A stretch of DNA of 32,967 bases from Elusimicrobia bacterium RIFCSPLOWO2_01_FULL_59_12 (GTDB lineage: Bacteria; Elusimicrobiota; Elusimicrobia; 2-01-FULL-59-12). Positions within the stretch are counted from its first letter, which is position 1, and each line of letters begins with the position of its first letter. The DNA lies in assembly GCA_001800075.1 (NCBI GenBank), contig MGUR01000014.1:18034-51000 (forward strand), in the 5' to 3' direction. The notes under the pieces are model-generated. The model saw only the letters and a program-made list of their open reading frames with translations, did not search any database and was not told the origin of the DNA. A program made the translations under genes and the position numbers. Positions 1-7,953 of the stretch are shown here, one piece after another.

Positions 1-549
1 ATCGCCGCCCGGCCGGCGGCGAATTTCGCGGCCCTCACCGAACCGTTTGTGGAGTGCGAGATGGCGGTGTACCTTCGTCCCGGCGCCGCCTGGGGGAAAG
101 TTGTAGGCGGCCGGCTCCACCGGTCTTTTCCGCGGCTGCGCACCGAGCTGGCGCGTTCCACGGCGGCGGCCTGGGTCTGCGAGCTGGTGCATCGCTTGAC
201 ACCGGAAGAACAGCCCAGTCCGGAAAAATTCACGCTGCTGGTGGAAACGCTGGATACGCTCGAAGACGCCGCGCACGTCCACCTTGTCCGGCTGGCGTTT
301 GCCCTGCGATTTTTAGATTTGGCGGGATTCGGATTGGAGAACCGCGACCCTTGGGTCGCGCTCCAGCGTTCCCAGCCGGGATGGGCGGAGTCTCTGATCC
401 AGATGCCTTTGCGCGGGTTGGGAGATATGCGCTGGGAGGATCCGCTCCTGACCGAGCTTGAGCACCTGGTCGGGAGCGTGGTGAACGACCATTTATCGCA
501 CCCGCTGCACGTGAACCGCTTCCGGCAGATGACCGGGGTCGAAATATGA
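1..549 (+). CDS. recO: DNA repair protein RecO, 3' part (5' end outside window)
   Basis: RecO helps RecF/RecR load RecA on SSB-coated single-stranded DNA and anneals strands in recombinational repair. The frame is open from base 1, so the gene starts before the window; an internal GTG at 49 is not the start. The visible part begins near the end of the OB-fold region (ALTEPFVECEMAVY, like the RecO 'LEPF...l.ly' stretch). It continues into the helical domain with the family-like AAAWVCELVHRLTPEEQPSPEKF segment and the C-terminal VNDHLSHPLHVNRF, which matches the 'hlgrplksrrfl' ending. The cysteine pairs of the zinc-binding RecO subgroup are not seen. The stop overlaps glyQ (ATGA). The order recO-glyQ-glyS is common in bacteria and supports the call. 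No other family fits as well. Confidence 0.85.
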   Translation: MAARPAANFAALTEPFVECEMAVYLRPGAAWGKVVGGRLHRSFPRLRTELARSTAAAWVCELVHRLTPEEQPSPEKFTLLVETLDTLEDAAHVHLVRLAFALRFLDLAGFGLENRDPWVALQRSQPGWAESLIQMPLRGLGDMRWEDPLLTELEHLVGSVVNDHLSHPLHVNRFRQMTGVEI

Positions 550-1412
550 CTTTCCAAGAAATCATCCTGACGCTTCATAAGTACTGGGCCAAAGAGGGAT
601 GTTTGCTGGCCCAACCGTACGATATTGAAAAGGGAGCAGGGACGTTCAATCCGAACACCTTTTTAAAATGTCTGGGACCCAAGCCGTGGAGAGTGGCGCA
701 TGTCGAGCCCAGCCGCCGGCCTGCGGACGGCCGCTACGGCGAAAATCCCAACCGCCTTCAGCACTATTATCAGTATCAAGTCATCCTCAAGCCGGCCCCC
801 AACAATGTTCAAGCGATCTATCTGGCGTCGCTGCGCGCGATCGGTATTGATCCCAGGCAGCGTGACATCCGCTTTGTGGAAGATGATTGGGAATCCCCTA
901 CGCTGGGCGCCTGGGGCCTGGGGTGGGAAGTCTGGCTGGACGGCATGGAGATCACGCAATTCACGTATTTCCAGGAAATCGGCGGCATCAAACTGGATCC
1001 GATTTCTGTCGAGCTGACCTACGGGCTGGAACGTTTGGCGATGTACTCTCAGAAAAAGAACAATGTCTACGAGGTCCTCTGGGCGCCCGGGATCACCTAC
1101 GGGGACGTTCATCTGGAAGACGAACGCGAGTATTCGAAGTACAACTTTGAAGCCGCAGAGGTCCAGGTGCTGCGGCGGATGTTCGATGATCATGAATCCG
1201 AAGCCAAGCGCTTGCTGGCGATGGATCTGGTTCGGCCGGCCTATGATCAAGCGCTGAAGTGCTCACATCTTTTCAATCTTCTGCAGGCGCGCGGCGCGAT
1301 CTCGGTCTCCGAACGGGTCGGGTACGTGGCGCGGGTCCGCGGCCTGGCCTGCCAGGTGGCCCAGCGGTATGTGGAAAAAGTTGAAAAAACTAAGGAAACG
1401 GCCAAGTTATGA
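546..1412 (+). CDS. glyQ: glycyl-tRNA synthetase alpha subunit
   Basis: Catalytic alpha chain of the bacterial alpha2/beta2 glycyl-tRNA synthetase, which activates glycine with ATP for transfer to tRNA-Gly in the cytoplasm. At 288 residues it has normal family length and is collinear from end to end. Seen directly: YWAKEGCLLAQPYD near the N-terminus, the WRVAHVEPSRRPADGRYGEN segment holding the class II motif 2 arginines, NRLQHYYQYQVILKP, the FVEDDWESPTLGAWGLGWE block, and ITQFTYFQEIGG. The ATG at 546 overlaps the recO stop by four bases and the gene ends in an ATGA overlap with glyS. All three are therefore probably translated in a coupled way, which would help keep alpha and beta chains balanced. 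Identification is secure. Confidence 0.97.
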   Translation: MTFQEIILTLHKYWAKEGCLLAQPYDIEKGAGTFNPNTFLKCLGPKPWRVAHVEPSRRPADGRYGENPNRLQHYYQYQVILKPAPNNVQAIYLASLRAIGIDPRQRDIRFVEDDWESPTLGAWGLGWEVWLDGMEITQFTYFQEIGGIKLDPISVELTYGLERLAMYSQKKNNVYEVLWAPGITYGDVHLEDEREYSKYNFEAAEVQVLRRMFDDHESEAKRLLAMDLVRPAYDQALKCSHLFNLLQARGAISVSERVGYVARVRGLACQVAQRYVEKVEKTKETAKL

Positions 1413-3511
1413 CGGCGAAGGACGCCTTATTGGAAATTGGCTGCGAGGAACTGCCGGCGTCGTTTGTCCCGCTGGGGATCAAACAGCTTCAGGGGATCGC
1501 GGAACATTCTCTCCGGGACCATCACCTCGTGTTTAAATCCGTCTGTGTGTACGGCACGCCGCGCCGCCTGGCCGTCTGCATACAGGAACTTGCCGGGCAC
1601 TCGCCGGATCAGGAACGGCGCGTTTTGGGCCCTTCCGTGACCAGCGCCAAGGACGCGGCGGGGCAGTGGAGCGCCGCCGCCCTGGGGTTTGCGCGCAAGC
1701 ACGGTCTTCGCCCCGCCGATCTCCAGATCGAAAATGGCCGCTTGTGCGCGGTCCTCCAGCTGAAAGGCGTCGGGACACGCGCCCTGCTGGCGGAGCTTTT
1801 CCCGCAATGGGTCGCCCGTCTTGAATTTCCCAAAACAATGGTTTGGGAGCCCACCCAGTTCCGTTTTCCAAGGCCCATTCGCTGGTTCACCGCCCTGTGG
1901 GGTTCCGATGGGGTGCTCTTTGCGCTCGCCGGCGTCCGGTCCGGCCGCTGGACGTACGGCCTGTCCCAGCAGTCTTCCAAGAAAGTTCCGGTCGCGCAGT
2001 GCGGGAAATATGTGGGGCTGATGAAAAACCAATGCGTCCTGGTGGATCCCGCGGCGCGCCGCGAGGCGATTCATAAATTGTCCGAGCAGGCGGTGCGCCG
2101 GGTTCACGGGCAGGTGTTGATGCGCGAGAGACTGCTGGAAGAGGTCGTTCACCTGGTGGAGCACCCCGCCGCGATCCTGGGTAATTTTGATCCGGTGCAC
2201 CTGCAGCTGCCGCGCGAGGTGCTGGTGACCTGCATCGAGCATCACCAGAAGTTTTTTCCCGTGGAAACCGGGGAGTCGCACAAACTCCTGCCCCATTTTA
2301 TCGGGATTCGAAACGGTGTATCGGTCCATCAGGAACTGGTCCGGGAGGGCTACGAGCGCGTCCTGGCCGCCCGGCTTTCCGACGCGCGTTTTTTCTTTGA
2401 CCAGGATCGCCGGACGCCTCTGGCCGCGAAAGTCGACGCGTTGCGCGGCGTGACGTTCCAGAAAGATCTGGGGACGCTGTTCGATAAAAAGGAACGGGTC
2501 AAAGCGTTGCTGGACGCGATGGCCCAAAAATTAAATTGGGGAGAAACCGAGCGAGGACAGGCCCTGCGCGCGGCGGACCTCAGCAAGGCGGACCTGGTGA
2601 CGGACATGGTGGGGGAATTTCCCGAGCTGCAAGGCGTCATGGCGCGGCTCTACGCGCAGGCGGATAACGAGGATCCCGTTGTCGCCCGGGCCTTGGAAGA
2701 GCATTACTGGCCGATCACAATGTCCGGGGCGCTCCCGGGTTCTTCGATTGCGGCGGCGGTGGCGGTGGCGGACAAGCTGGATACCCTGGCCGGCGATTTC
2801 GCCGTGGGTTTGATCCCCACGGGGTCCGCGGATCCGTACGGGCTGCGCCGCGCGGCCGTCGGTATCTTGCGGATTCTGGAAGCCCAGTCATGGCCGCTCC
2901 CGCTGGAGTGGCTGATCGACAAGGCGCTGACCTTCCTGCCGAAAGACGTCGTGACCAGCCGCGACAAGGCGCATCAAGACTTGCTGCAGTTCATGCAGCA
3001 GCGTCTCGCGGCCATTCTGGAAGAACGCGGATTTCAGCATGACGAAGTGGACGCCGTCCTGGTCCGGATCTGGGAAATTCCAGAGACCTTGGCCCGGCTG
3101 CAGGCGTTGCATGACATCCGCACCCGTCCTGAATTTGGGTCCTTGGCCAGTTCGTTTAAGCGCGCGCTCAATATTGTCCGAGAAGCCAATCCCAAGGGCG
3201 GGATGGGGGTCCTCCATCCGCATTCCGAAAGCGGCGTTCGCGCCGATTTGCTTCAAGACCCTTCCGAACAGGCCTTATTCCAAACGTTTCAGAATCTCCA
3301 GCAGCATCTTGAGCAGCACATTCAGGGCGGCGCCTACGGCCAAGCGTTGGAATCCATGGTCACTTTACGCGATCCCCTGGACCGGTTCTTTAAAGGCGTC
3401 AGGGTCATGGCGGAGGATTCCTCCCTGCGCGCCAACCGTCTGGCGCTCCTGACCGGCATTGTGCGGCTCTTCCTCCGAATCGCCGACTTCTCCAAGCTGC
3501 AAAATGCGTGA
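1409..3511 (+). CDS. glyS: glycyl-tRNA synthetase beta subunit
   Basis: Partner of GlyQ; the beta chain recognises tRNA-Gly and is needed for aminoacylation. At 700 residues it has the usual length. The N-terminus LLEIGCEELPASFV is a family hallmark. Further on are LGPSV near residue 70, FPKTMVWEPTQFRFPRPIRW (about 138-157), LPREVLVTCIEHHQKFFPV, LSDARFFFDQD, and TDMVGEFPELQGVMARLYA from the HD-like domain. Then come the SADPYGLRRAA motif and a C-terminal helical anticodon-binding-like region with RANRLALLTGIVRLF. The start at 1409 overlaps glyQ (ATGA). The last eight bases overlap the next gene, whose ATG at 3504 sits inside the glyS end. Nothing unusual apart from the dense packing. Confidence 0.97.
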   Translation: MTAKDALLEIGCEELPASFVPLGIKQLQGIAEHSLRDHHLVFKSVCVYGTPRRLAVCIQELAGHSPDQERRVLGPSVTSAKDAAGQWSAAALGFARKHGLRPADLQIENGRLCAVLQLKGVGTRALLAELFPQWVARLEFPKTMVWEPTQFRFPRPIRWFTALWGSDGVLFALAGVRSGRWTYGLSQQSSKKVPVAQCGKYVGLMKNQCVLVDPAARREAIHKLSEQAVRRVHGQVLMRERLLEEVVHLVEHPAAILGNFDPVHLQLPREVLVTCIEHHQKFFPVETGESHKLLPHFIGIRNGVSVHQELVREGYERVLAARLSDARFFFDQDRRTPLAAKVDALRGVTFQKDLGTLFDKKERVKALLDAMAQKLNWGETERGQALRAADLSKADLVTDMVGEFPELQGVMARLYAQADNEDPVVARALEEHYWPITMSGALPGSSIAAAVAVADKLDTLAGDFAVGLIPTGSADPYGLRRAAVGILRILEAQSWPLPLEWLIDKALTFLPKDVVTSRDKAHQDLLQFMQQRLAAILEERGFQHDEVDAVLVRIWEIPETLARLQALHDIRTRPEFGSLASSFKRALNIVREANPKGGMGVLHPHSESGVRADLLQDPSEQALFQTFQNLQQHLEQHIQGGAYGQALESMVTLRDPLDRFFKGVRVMAEDSSLRANRLALLTGIVRLFLRIADFSKLQNA

Positions 3512-4316
3512 AGCCTGGCTGATCCTGGCCAATGTCGCGCTGCCGCTCTGCGCCGGGGTGACGTTTTTCGCGCTGGCCCGCTATGTCATGCACATCGCGC
3601 CCATGCGGCAGCTGGTGACGGGCGAGATGACGTATAAAGGGGCCATGTGGGGCTTCGCTTTTTTCGGAGCCTATCTGATGTCCCGGCCGCTGCAGATCCT
3701 GCTCGGCCCCCATCCCATCCCCCTGGTCATCAACGAAGTGCGGGAATTCTGCATGATGGCGCTTTTCGGGCCGGCGGTTTTTGTCGCGATGATGAGTCTT
3801 TGTTTCGGCAGTGATCGGATCCCGCGCAAATTGGTTCTGGGCATTTTCAGTCTGGGGATGCTGCTGGGGCTGGTCTTTGTGGTGTTGAACGCGCATGCCA
3901 TGGGGAAGGCGGAGGTCATTTTTCGAATTGGGTCGTACCCCGCCTATGATGGGCTCTGGTTCAAAAACCCCGACGCGCATGGGAAAGCGCTGATGGCGAT
4001 CCTGTTTGTGATCCGCTTGATCGATCCAGTCGGGCTGTTGATGCTGGCCGGCGTGATCGTGTTCCGACATGCGCGCCATTACCCCGCCGCCAAACGATCG
4101 GTCTACGACAACATGCCCAAAAAGCTTTACCTGCTCTCGGCAGCCGTCTTTGCCTTCCCCGTGTCCATGCTGATCACCGGCGTTCTGGTCTTCCTGGGCC
4201 ATCCGAACCAGTGGTGGATTTATTACCTGGGGGCCCTCCTGGCCGGCTTCCTGGAGGCGGCCAGTCTTCGCCTCTCCGTCAAAAAGGATGTTCAGGTCAG
4301 CGAACACCCCCTGTAA
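3504..4316 (+). CDS. uncharacterised multi-pass membrane protein
   Basis: I do not recognise a family. The 270-residue product is mostly hydrophobic, with about seven probable membrane helices: residues about 4-24, 44-60, 80-100, 106-128, 162-182, 210-230 and 235-252. Short charged loops separate them, and it ends in a polar tail (LSVKKDVQVSEHPL). Seven hydrophobic spans resemble the sensory membrane halves found in front of histidine kinases, but there is no kinase or other soluble domain. The frame is open further upstream to a GTG at 3459, but ATG 3504 is preferred: the protein then begins MREAWLILANVALPL, directly with a helix. It overlaps the end of glyS by eight bases and probably shares its transcript. 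Its function cannot be inferred from this context. Confidence 0.7.
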   Translation: MREAWLILANVALPLCAGVTFFALARYVMHIAPMRQLVTGEMTYKGAMWGFAFFGAYLMSRPLQILLGPHPIPLVINEVREFCMMALFGPAVFVAMMSLCFGSDRIPRKLVLGIFSLGMLLGLVFVVLNAHAMGKAEVIFRIGSYPAYDGLWFKNPDAHGKALMAILFVIRLIDPVGLLMLAGVIVFRHARHYPAAKRSVYDNMPKKLYLLSAAVFAFPVSMLITGVLVFLGHPNQWWIYYLGALLAGFLEAASLRLSVKKDVQVSEHPL

Positions 4317-4345
4317 CGAACCCCCTAAACACCTTTAAAAATCCA

Positions 4346-4373
4346 TTGCATCCGAAATGAAGCCGGTTATACT
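4346..4373 (+). promoter_or_regulatory. candidate sigma-70 promoter before the DUF192 gene
   Basis: TTGCAT at 4346-4351 and TATACT at 4368-4373 are separated by 16 bases, matching the -35 and -10 consensus at 4 and 5 of 6 positions. It lies in the first gap after the recO-glyQ-glyS run. The repeat at 4383-4460 would fall in the 5' leader. Inferred from pattern only. Confidence 0.4.
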
Positions 4374-4382
4374 GAATTTGCC

Positions 4383-4460
4383 GTCATCCCCGCGGTCGTA
4401 AGCGGGGATCCAGTGGCGTTGGCGGAAAAGTCACTGGACCCCGGCCTTCGCCGGGGTGAC
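4383..4460. repeat. palindromic repeat, family A copy 1 (paired hairpins)
   Basis: The element starts GTCATCCCCGC and ends GCCGGGGTGAC. It contains two small hairpins, CCCCGC/GCGGGG and CCCCGG/CCGGGG, joined by the inverted pair TCCAGTG/CACTGGA, so the whole unit can fold as nested hairpins. At least six relatives lie in this window (12671, 14950, 23477, 26845, 28311, 30897). It resembles bacterial REP/BIME repeats. It ends about ten bases before the DUF192 start. Confidence 0.85.
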
Positions 4461-4470
4461 GAAAGGGAGG

Positions 4471-4833
4471 ATGCCTGTGATAGTCTGCGCCACCAACGAA
4501 TCCAAAGGGCAGGTGCTGGCCCCGCGGGTGAGAGTCGCCTCTTCTCTTTGGGCCCGCAGCAAAGGGTTGTTGGGAACGGCGTCGTTGCCGCCCGAGGAGG
4601 GGCTTTGGTTAAAGCCGTGCCGTTCGATTCATACGTTTTTCATGCGGTTCCCGATCGATGTGCTTTTTCTAGACGGCCAGGGCCGGGTGCTGTCCAAGGC
4701 CACCGTGGCCCCCTGGAAGATGTCCGGCTGGAAACGGCAGGCCGCCGGCGCGCTGGAGCTGACGGCGGGAACGCTGGAACGCACGCACACTGAAATAGGA
4801 GACCGAATAACATTCTCGAGGATGGAGGATTGA
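4471..4833 (+). CDS. DUF192 family protein
   Basis: A 120-residue protein matching DUF192, a small single-domain family of unknown biochemical role, often exported or near envelope genes. Visible family pattern: VRVASSLWARSKGLLG (the 'er.rGLM' element), then LPPEEGLWLKP, the central FFMRFPIDVLFLDGQGRV (family 'fwMkntl.pLDiifld.dg.V'), and finally ALELTAGTLERTHTEIGDRI ('LE..aG.....i..Gd.i'). No clear signal peptide is seen, unlike many relatives. GGGAGG at 4465-4470 touches ATG 4471 and is better spaced (6 bases) for GTG 4477, so the true start may be 4477. The frame stays open upstream into the repeat (GTG 4456), which I reject. The last codons lie in the left arm of the following hairpin. 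Confidence 0.8.
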   Translation: MPVIVCATNESKGQVLAPRVRVASSLWARSKGLLGTASLPPEEGLWLKPCRSIHTFFMRFPIDVLFLDGQGRVLSKATVAPWKMSGWKRQAAGALELTAGTLERTHTEIGDRITFSRMED

Positions 4834-4900
4834 AGAGGGTCAAGGATGTTTTTGTTTTAAAGAGCATTTCCTCGACCATCCGCCATTTTCCATCTTCCAT
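4821..4900. repeat. imperfect inverted repeat with word-like arms, before the secretion ATPase gene
   Basis: The left arm (4821-4846) contains GGGTCAAGGA; the right arm (4869-4900) contains TCCTCGACC followed by CCAT repeated at about 7-base steps (CCATCCG, CCATTTT, CCATCTT). The core matches the element at 18733-18786. The loop is T/A rich. It lies between the DUF192 stop and the start at 4920 and could act as an attenuator or RNA-stability element. Confidence 0.6.
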
Positions 4901-4919
4901 GTCAGTTCATTAGGACTCT

Positions 4920-6689
4920 ATGGCGACTTCTTCCACCAAAGGCGCGGCCAACCGGAAAAGCATCAGCGACATTCTGATTGCCCGAAAGCTGGTGACCGAC
5001 CAGCAGCTTCGCCCCGCCGTCGATGAGGCCGAGCGGATGGACAAGCCGCTGCAGCAGGTCGTTGTCGAGAAGAAAATACTTGAGAAAAACGCCGTCTTGA
5101 AAGCCCTTTCGGAAGAGTGGCGGATCAAGGCGGTCAACCTCGCGGACATGGAAGTGGACCTGGATGTGGTGAAGGTGGTCCCGGAAGCCACCGCCCGCCG
5201 CCACAATGCCGTGCCGTTTGCCAAAGAGGAAAACGTCCTGTTTGTGGCGATGTCCGATCCGCGCGACTTTTTCGCGGTCGAGGACATTCAGCTGCGCACC
5301 GGTTTTGAAGTCCAGCCGTATCTTTCGATGCCCGGGGACGTCGGCGCTCTGCTCGACAAGGCGTACGGCACCTCCGCCTCGACCACCCCCGACGTCAGCG
5401 TCGAAGATATCATCCGGGGCGTAAGCGCCGGCGCCGATGGATCAAGTGACGAATTGATGGTGGCACAGGCCATCGAACAGGTGGCCGACGTCGCCGAGGT
5501 GTCCGCCGATGCGCCTGAAGTTGAAAAGCTGGTGAACGCCATCATTCTGGGCGCGCTGCAGCAGAAGGCGTCCGATATTCACATCGAACCCTTTGAGCGA
5601 AGGCTCCTTTTACGCTACCGGGTGGATGGAAACCTCCGGGAAGCGCCTTTCGCGCTTCCCTACAGCTACCGGAACGCGCTGATCGCCAAGATCAAGATCA
5701 TGACCAACCAGATGGATATCACCGAGCACCGCAAGCCCCAGGACGGCCGCATCCAGGTCACGGCCAAAGGAAACCCGATTGAATTCCGCGTGAACGTCAT
5801 CCCGACGGTATTCGGCGAGTCCTGCGTCATGCGCGTGCTGGACCGCTCCTCCATCCAGGTGGAAATGACAAAAATGGGTTTTCTGCCGGACACGCTGGAA
5901 AAGTTCAAAGAGGTCCTGGATCGGCCCTACGGACTGATTCTGGTGTGCGGCCCCACGGGTTCGGGAAAATCCACCACGCTCTATGCCGCCTTGAACAGCA
6001 TCAATCAGCCGGACGTGAAGATCCTGACCGCTGAGAACCCGGTGGAATACAACCTGCCGGGCATCATTCAGATCAACGTCAACCAGGAAATCGGATTCAC
6101 ATTTGCCGAGGCCCTGCGCGCGTTCCTGCGCCAGGACCCGGATATCGTGATGGTGGGTGAAATCCGCGACAAGGAAACCGCGCAGATCGCGATGGAAGCC
6201 GCCATGACCGGCCACCTGGTGTTTTCCACCATTCATACCAACGACGCCCCCAGCGCGGTCGCCCGCCTGCATGAGATGGGCGTCCCCAACTTCCTGGTGG
6301 CTTCCACGATTGAAGCGTGCCTCGCCCAACGCCTGGTTCGCCGCGTCTGCAAGGACTGCAAGGAGCCGATCAAACCGACCGATGAGATGAAAAAGCTTTT
6401 TAATGAAAACAAAATTGATATTTCCAAGGCCACGTTTTTTAAAGGGAAAGGGTGCGCCACCTGCAATCTGGTGGGCTACAAAGGGCGGCTCGGGGTCCAT
6501 GAGCTTCTGGTGCTCAACTCGGATATCAAAAAACTGGTCCTCTCGGAGGTCGCGGCCGGTCCGGTCCGTGAGCTGGCGCTGAAAGCGGGCATGCGGCCGC
6601 TGTTTCAGGATGGTTTGATGAAAGTCGCGCAGGGCCTCACCACGGTGGAAGAAGTGATCTCGGTGGCGACGTCCGGGGAAGGTTCGTGA
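4920..6689 (+). CDS. GspE/PilB-type secretion or type IV pilus assembly ATPase
   Basis: Hexameric cytoplasmic ATPase that drives pilus extension or type II secretion. The 589-residue product has the standard architecture. Residues about 10-150 are an N1/MshEN-like domain (ISDILIARKLVTDQQL...; VPEATARRHNAVPF; FVAMSDPRD). Residues about 195-300 are the N2 domain (KASDIHIEPFERRLLLRYRVDG). The RecA-like core has Walker A GPTGSGKST at 344-352 (Lys350), HRKPQDGRI upstream, and the Walker B region DPDIVMVGEIRD at 406-417 (Glu414). The His box is MTGHLVFSTIHTND. Cys477, Cys480, Cys512 and Cys515 form the zinc tetracysteine seen in GspE/PilB. Sequence alone does not separate PilB from GspE, and no pilin, PilC or secretin gene is in the window. 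The stop overlaps the GAF-HD-GYP gene (TGATG). Confidence 0.9.
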   Translation: MATSSTKGAANRKSISDILIARKLVTDQQLRPAVDEAERMDKPLQQVVVEKKILEKNAVLKALSEEWRIKAVNLADMEVDLDVVKVVPEATARRHNAVPFAKEENVLFVAMSDPRDFFAVEDIQLRTGFEVQPYLSMPGDVGALLDKAYGTSASTTPDVSVEDIIRGVSAGADGSSDELMVAQAIEQVADVAEVSADAPEVEKLVNAIILGALQQKASDIHIEPFERRLLLRYRVDGNLREAPFALPYSYRNALIAKIKIMTNQMDITEHRKPQDGRIQVTAKGNPIEFRVNVIPTVFGESCVMRVLDRSSIQVEMTKMGFLPDTLEKFKEVLDRPYGLILVCGPTGSGKSTTLYAALNSINQPDVKILTAENPVEYNLPGIIQINVNQEIGFTFAEALRAFLRQDPDIVMVGEIRDKETAQIAMEAAMTGHLVFSTIHTNDAPSAVARLHEMGVPNFLVASTIEACLAQRLVRRVCKDCKEPIKPTDEMKKLFNENKIDISKATFFKGKGCATCNLVGYKGRLGVHELLVLNSDIKKLVLSEVAAGPVRELALKAGMRPLFQDGLMKVAQGLTTVEEVISVATSGEGS

Positions 6690-7858
6690 TGGCGACGGCC
6701 GCGGACATCCTGTGCTCTTTTTGCCAGGTCAAGCTGTCGGACGCCGGTCATTTCTGCCCGCAGTGCGGCGCTCCCGTGGACGGCGCGTGGTCCGGCTCCA
6801 ACGGCGATACGACCTTCGTGCAGGGGTTGATCAGCCTGGCGCGCGGCTTAAGTTCCACGCAGGATGTCGACGCCTTGCTGAAACGGATCGGGCAATCGGC
6901 GGAGCAGATGCTCCTTTGCGAAGCCTCATCGATCATGCTGCTGGATGATGAGAAGACCCATCTCTATTTCAAGGTGGCGACCGGTGAAAAAGGCGGCGTG
7001 GTGACGCGCTACAAAATCAAGCTGGGAGAAGGGATCGCCGGGGCCGTGGCGCAATCGCGAGAATCCATCCTGATCAATGACGTCACCCAGGACGCGCGTT
7101 TCGCGGCGCGGTACGATCAGATCTCCGGTTTTAAGACCCGTTCGGTCCTATGCTCGCCAATGATCGCGGGCGGCGAGCTGGTGGGCGTGCTCGAAGTCCT
7201 CAACAAAAAGACCCCAAGCGGCTTTACGGAAGGCGACCAGGGCCTCTTGGAAAGCTTGGCGGGGCTCGGCGCCGTGGCGATCGGGAACGCGCGGGTGATG
7301 GGCGGTTTCCGCAACTTTTATTCCAACACGATCGAAATCTTGATCAGCGCGATCGAAACGCGCGACCTGCGCATGGCGGGCCATTGTTTCCGGGTGGCCC
7401 AGCGCGCCAGCTCCCTGGGGCGCAAGCTGGGGCTGGAAGGGCAAGTCCTGAAAGATCTGTATTACGCGGCCCTGCTTCACGATATTGGATTTTTGAAAGT
7501 GGCGGGCGGATGGAACGCCTCCCGCGTCCTGATCATGGAAACGCCGCATTCCGAGCAAACCCATCCCTTGATTGGGGCGGAAATGGTCAGCGGCATACAT
7601 ATTTTGAAAGGGGCCTCCGCGCTGATCGCGATGCACCACGAGTGCTATGACGGCTCCGGTTTTCCCAAAGGCCTCAAGGGCGACGACATGCCGATCGGCG
7701 GCTACATCCTGTCCACCATCGAGGCCTGCGAGGAAATGCGCATGCAGGGCTATTCCGAAGAGCAAGTGCTTGCCGCCCTTGAAACCGACGCCGGCAAACG
7801 GTTCCACCCCCAAGTCGCCGCCGCCTACCACGACGTCCTCCAGCAAGAAACCCGATAG
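6689..7858 (+). CDS. zinc ribbon-GAF-HD-GYP protein, likely c-di-GMP phosphodiesterase-like regulator
   Basis: A cytoplasmic signalling protein of 389 residues. Cys9, Cys12, Cys23 and Cys26 form a small zinc ribbon. A GAF sensor domain follows (about 45-205; GEGIAGAVAQSRESILINDV, VLCSPMIAGGELVGVLEVLNK). The C-terminus is HD-GYP-like: ETRDLRMAGHCFRVAQ, His264-Asp265 in LLHDIG, THPLIGAEM, and HHECYDGSGFPKGLKG (His316, His317, Glu318), where GYP reads GFP. The usual 'RIL..AD.yDA' segment is ILSTIEACEEM, so the acidic metal ligand would be Glu. Known HD-GYP proteins hydrolyse cyclic-di-GMP; activity here is inferred. ATG 6689 overlaps the ATPase stop; the GTG just before it (6686) is less likely. 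Coupled translation suggests it controls the pilus or secretion ATPase. Confidence 0.85.
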   Translation: MATAADILCSFCQVKLSDAGHFCPQCGAPVDGAWSGSNGDTTFVQGLISLARGLSSTQDVDALLKRIGQSAEQMLLCEASSIMLLDDEKTHLYFKVATGEKGGVVTRYKIKLGEGIAGAVAQSRESILINDVTQDARFAARYDQISGFKTRSVLCSPMIAGGELVGVLEVLNKKTPSGFTEGDQGLLESLAGLGAVAIGNARVMGGFRNFYSNTIEILISAIETRDLRMAGHCFRVAQRASSLGRKLGLEGQVLKDLYYAALLHDIGFLKVAGGWNASRVLIMETPHSEQTHPLIGAEMVSGIHILKGASALIAMHHECYDGSGFPKGLKGDDMPIGGYILSTIEACEEMRMQGYSEEQVLAALETDAGKRFHPQVAAAYHDVLQQETR

Positions 7859-7866
7859 CCCTTTGC

Positions 7867-7872
7867 TATAAT
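7867..7872 (+). promoter_or_regulatory. candidate -10 box (TATAAT) before mdh
   Basis: A perfect TATAAT lies just after the HD-GYP stop and about 80 bases before mdh. No good -35 box is seen at the usual distance. If used, the transcript would begin just ahead of the strong hairpin at 7881-7925. Confidence 0.35.
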
Positions 7873-7880
7873 CCCGGCCA

Positions 7881-7925
7881 CCATCGGTAGGGTCGCCAGA
7901 CGTCTGGCGACCCATTTACCGATGG
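7881..7925. repeat. near-perfect hairpin in the mdh leader
   Basis: The outer arms CCATCGGTA (7881-7889) and TACCGATGG (7917-7925) enclose a perfect 24-base palindrome (7890-7913, GGGTCGCCAGAC and its complement), with a three-base bulge. There is no T run after it, so it is not a standard terminator. It may be a mobile palindrome or a leader structure affecting mdh RNA. Confidence 0.8.
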
Positions 7926-7953
7926 CCATCACTACTAGAAAAATAAGGAGTTG

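Noticed and set aside
4413..4793. An overlapping plus-strand frame beside the DUF192 gene
   Set aside because: It begins in a palindromic repeat and has no recognisable content; the other frame matches DUF192.
7881..7925. The long palindrome as insertion-sequence ends or a Rho-independent terminator
   Set aside because: There is no transposase between its arms and no T run after it.
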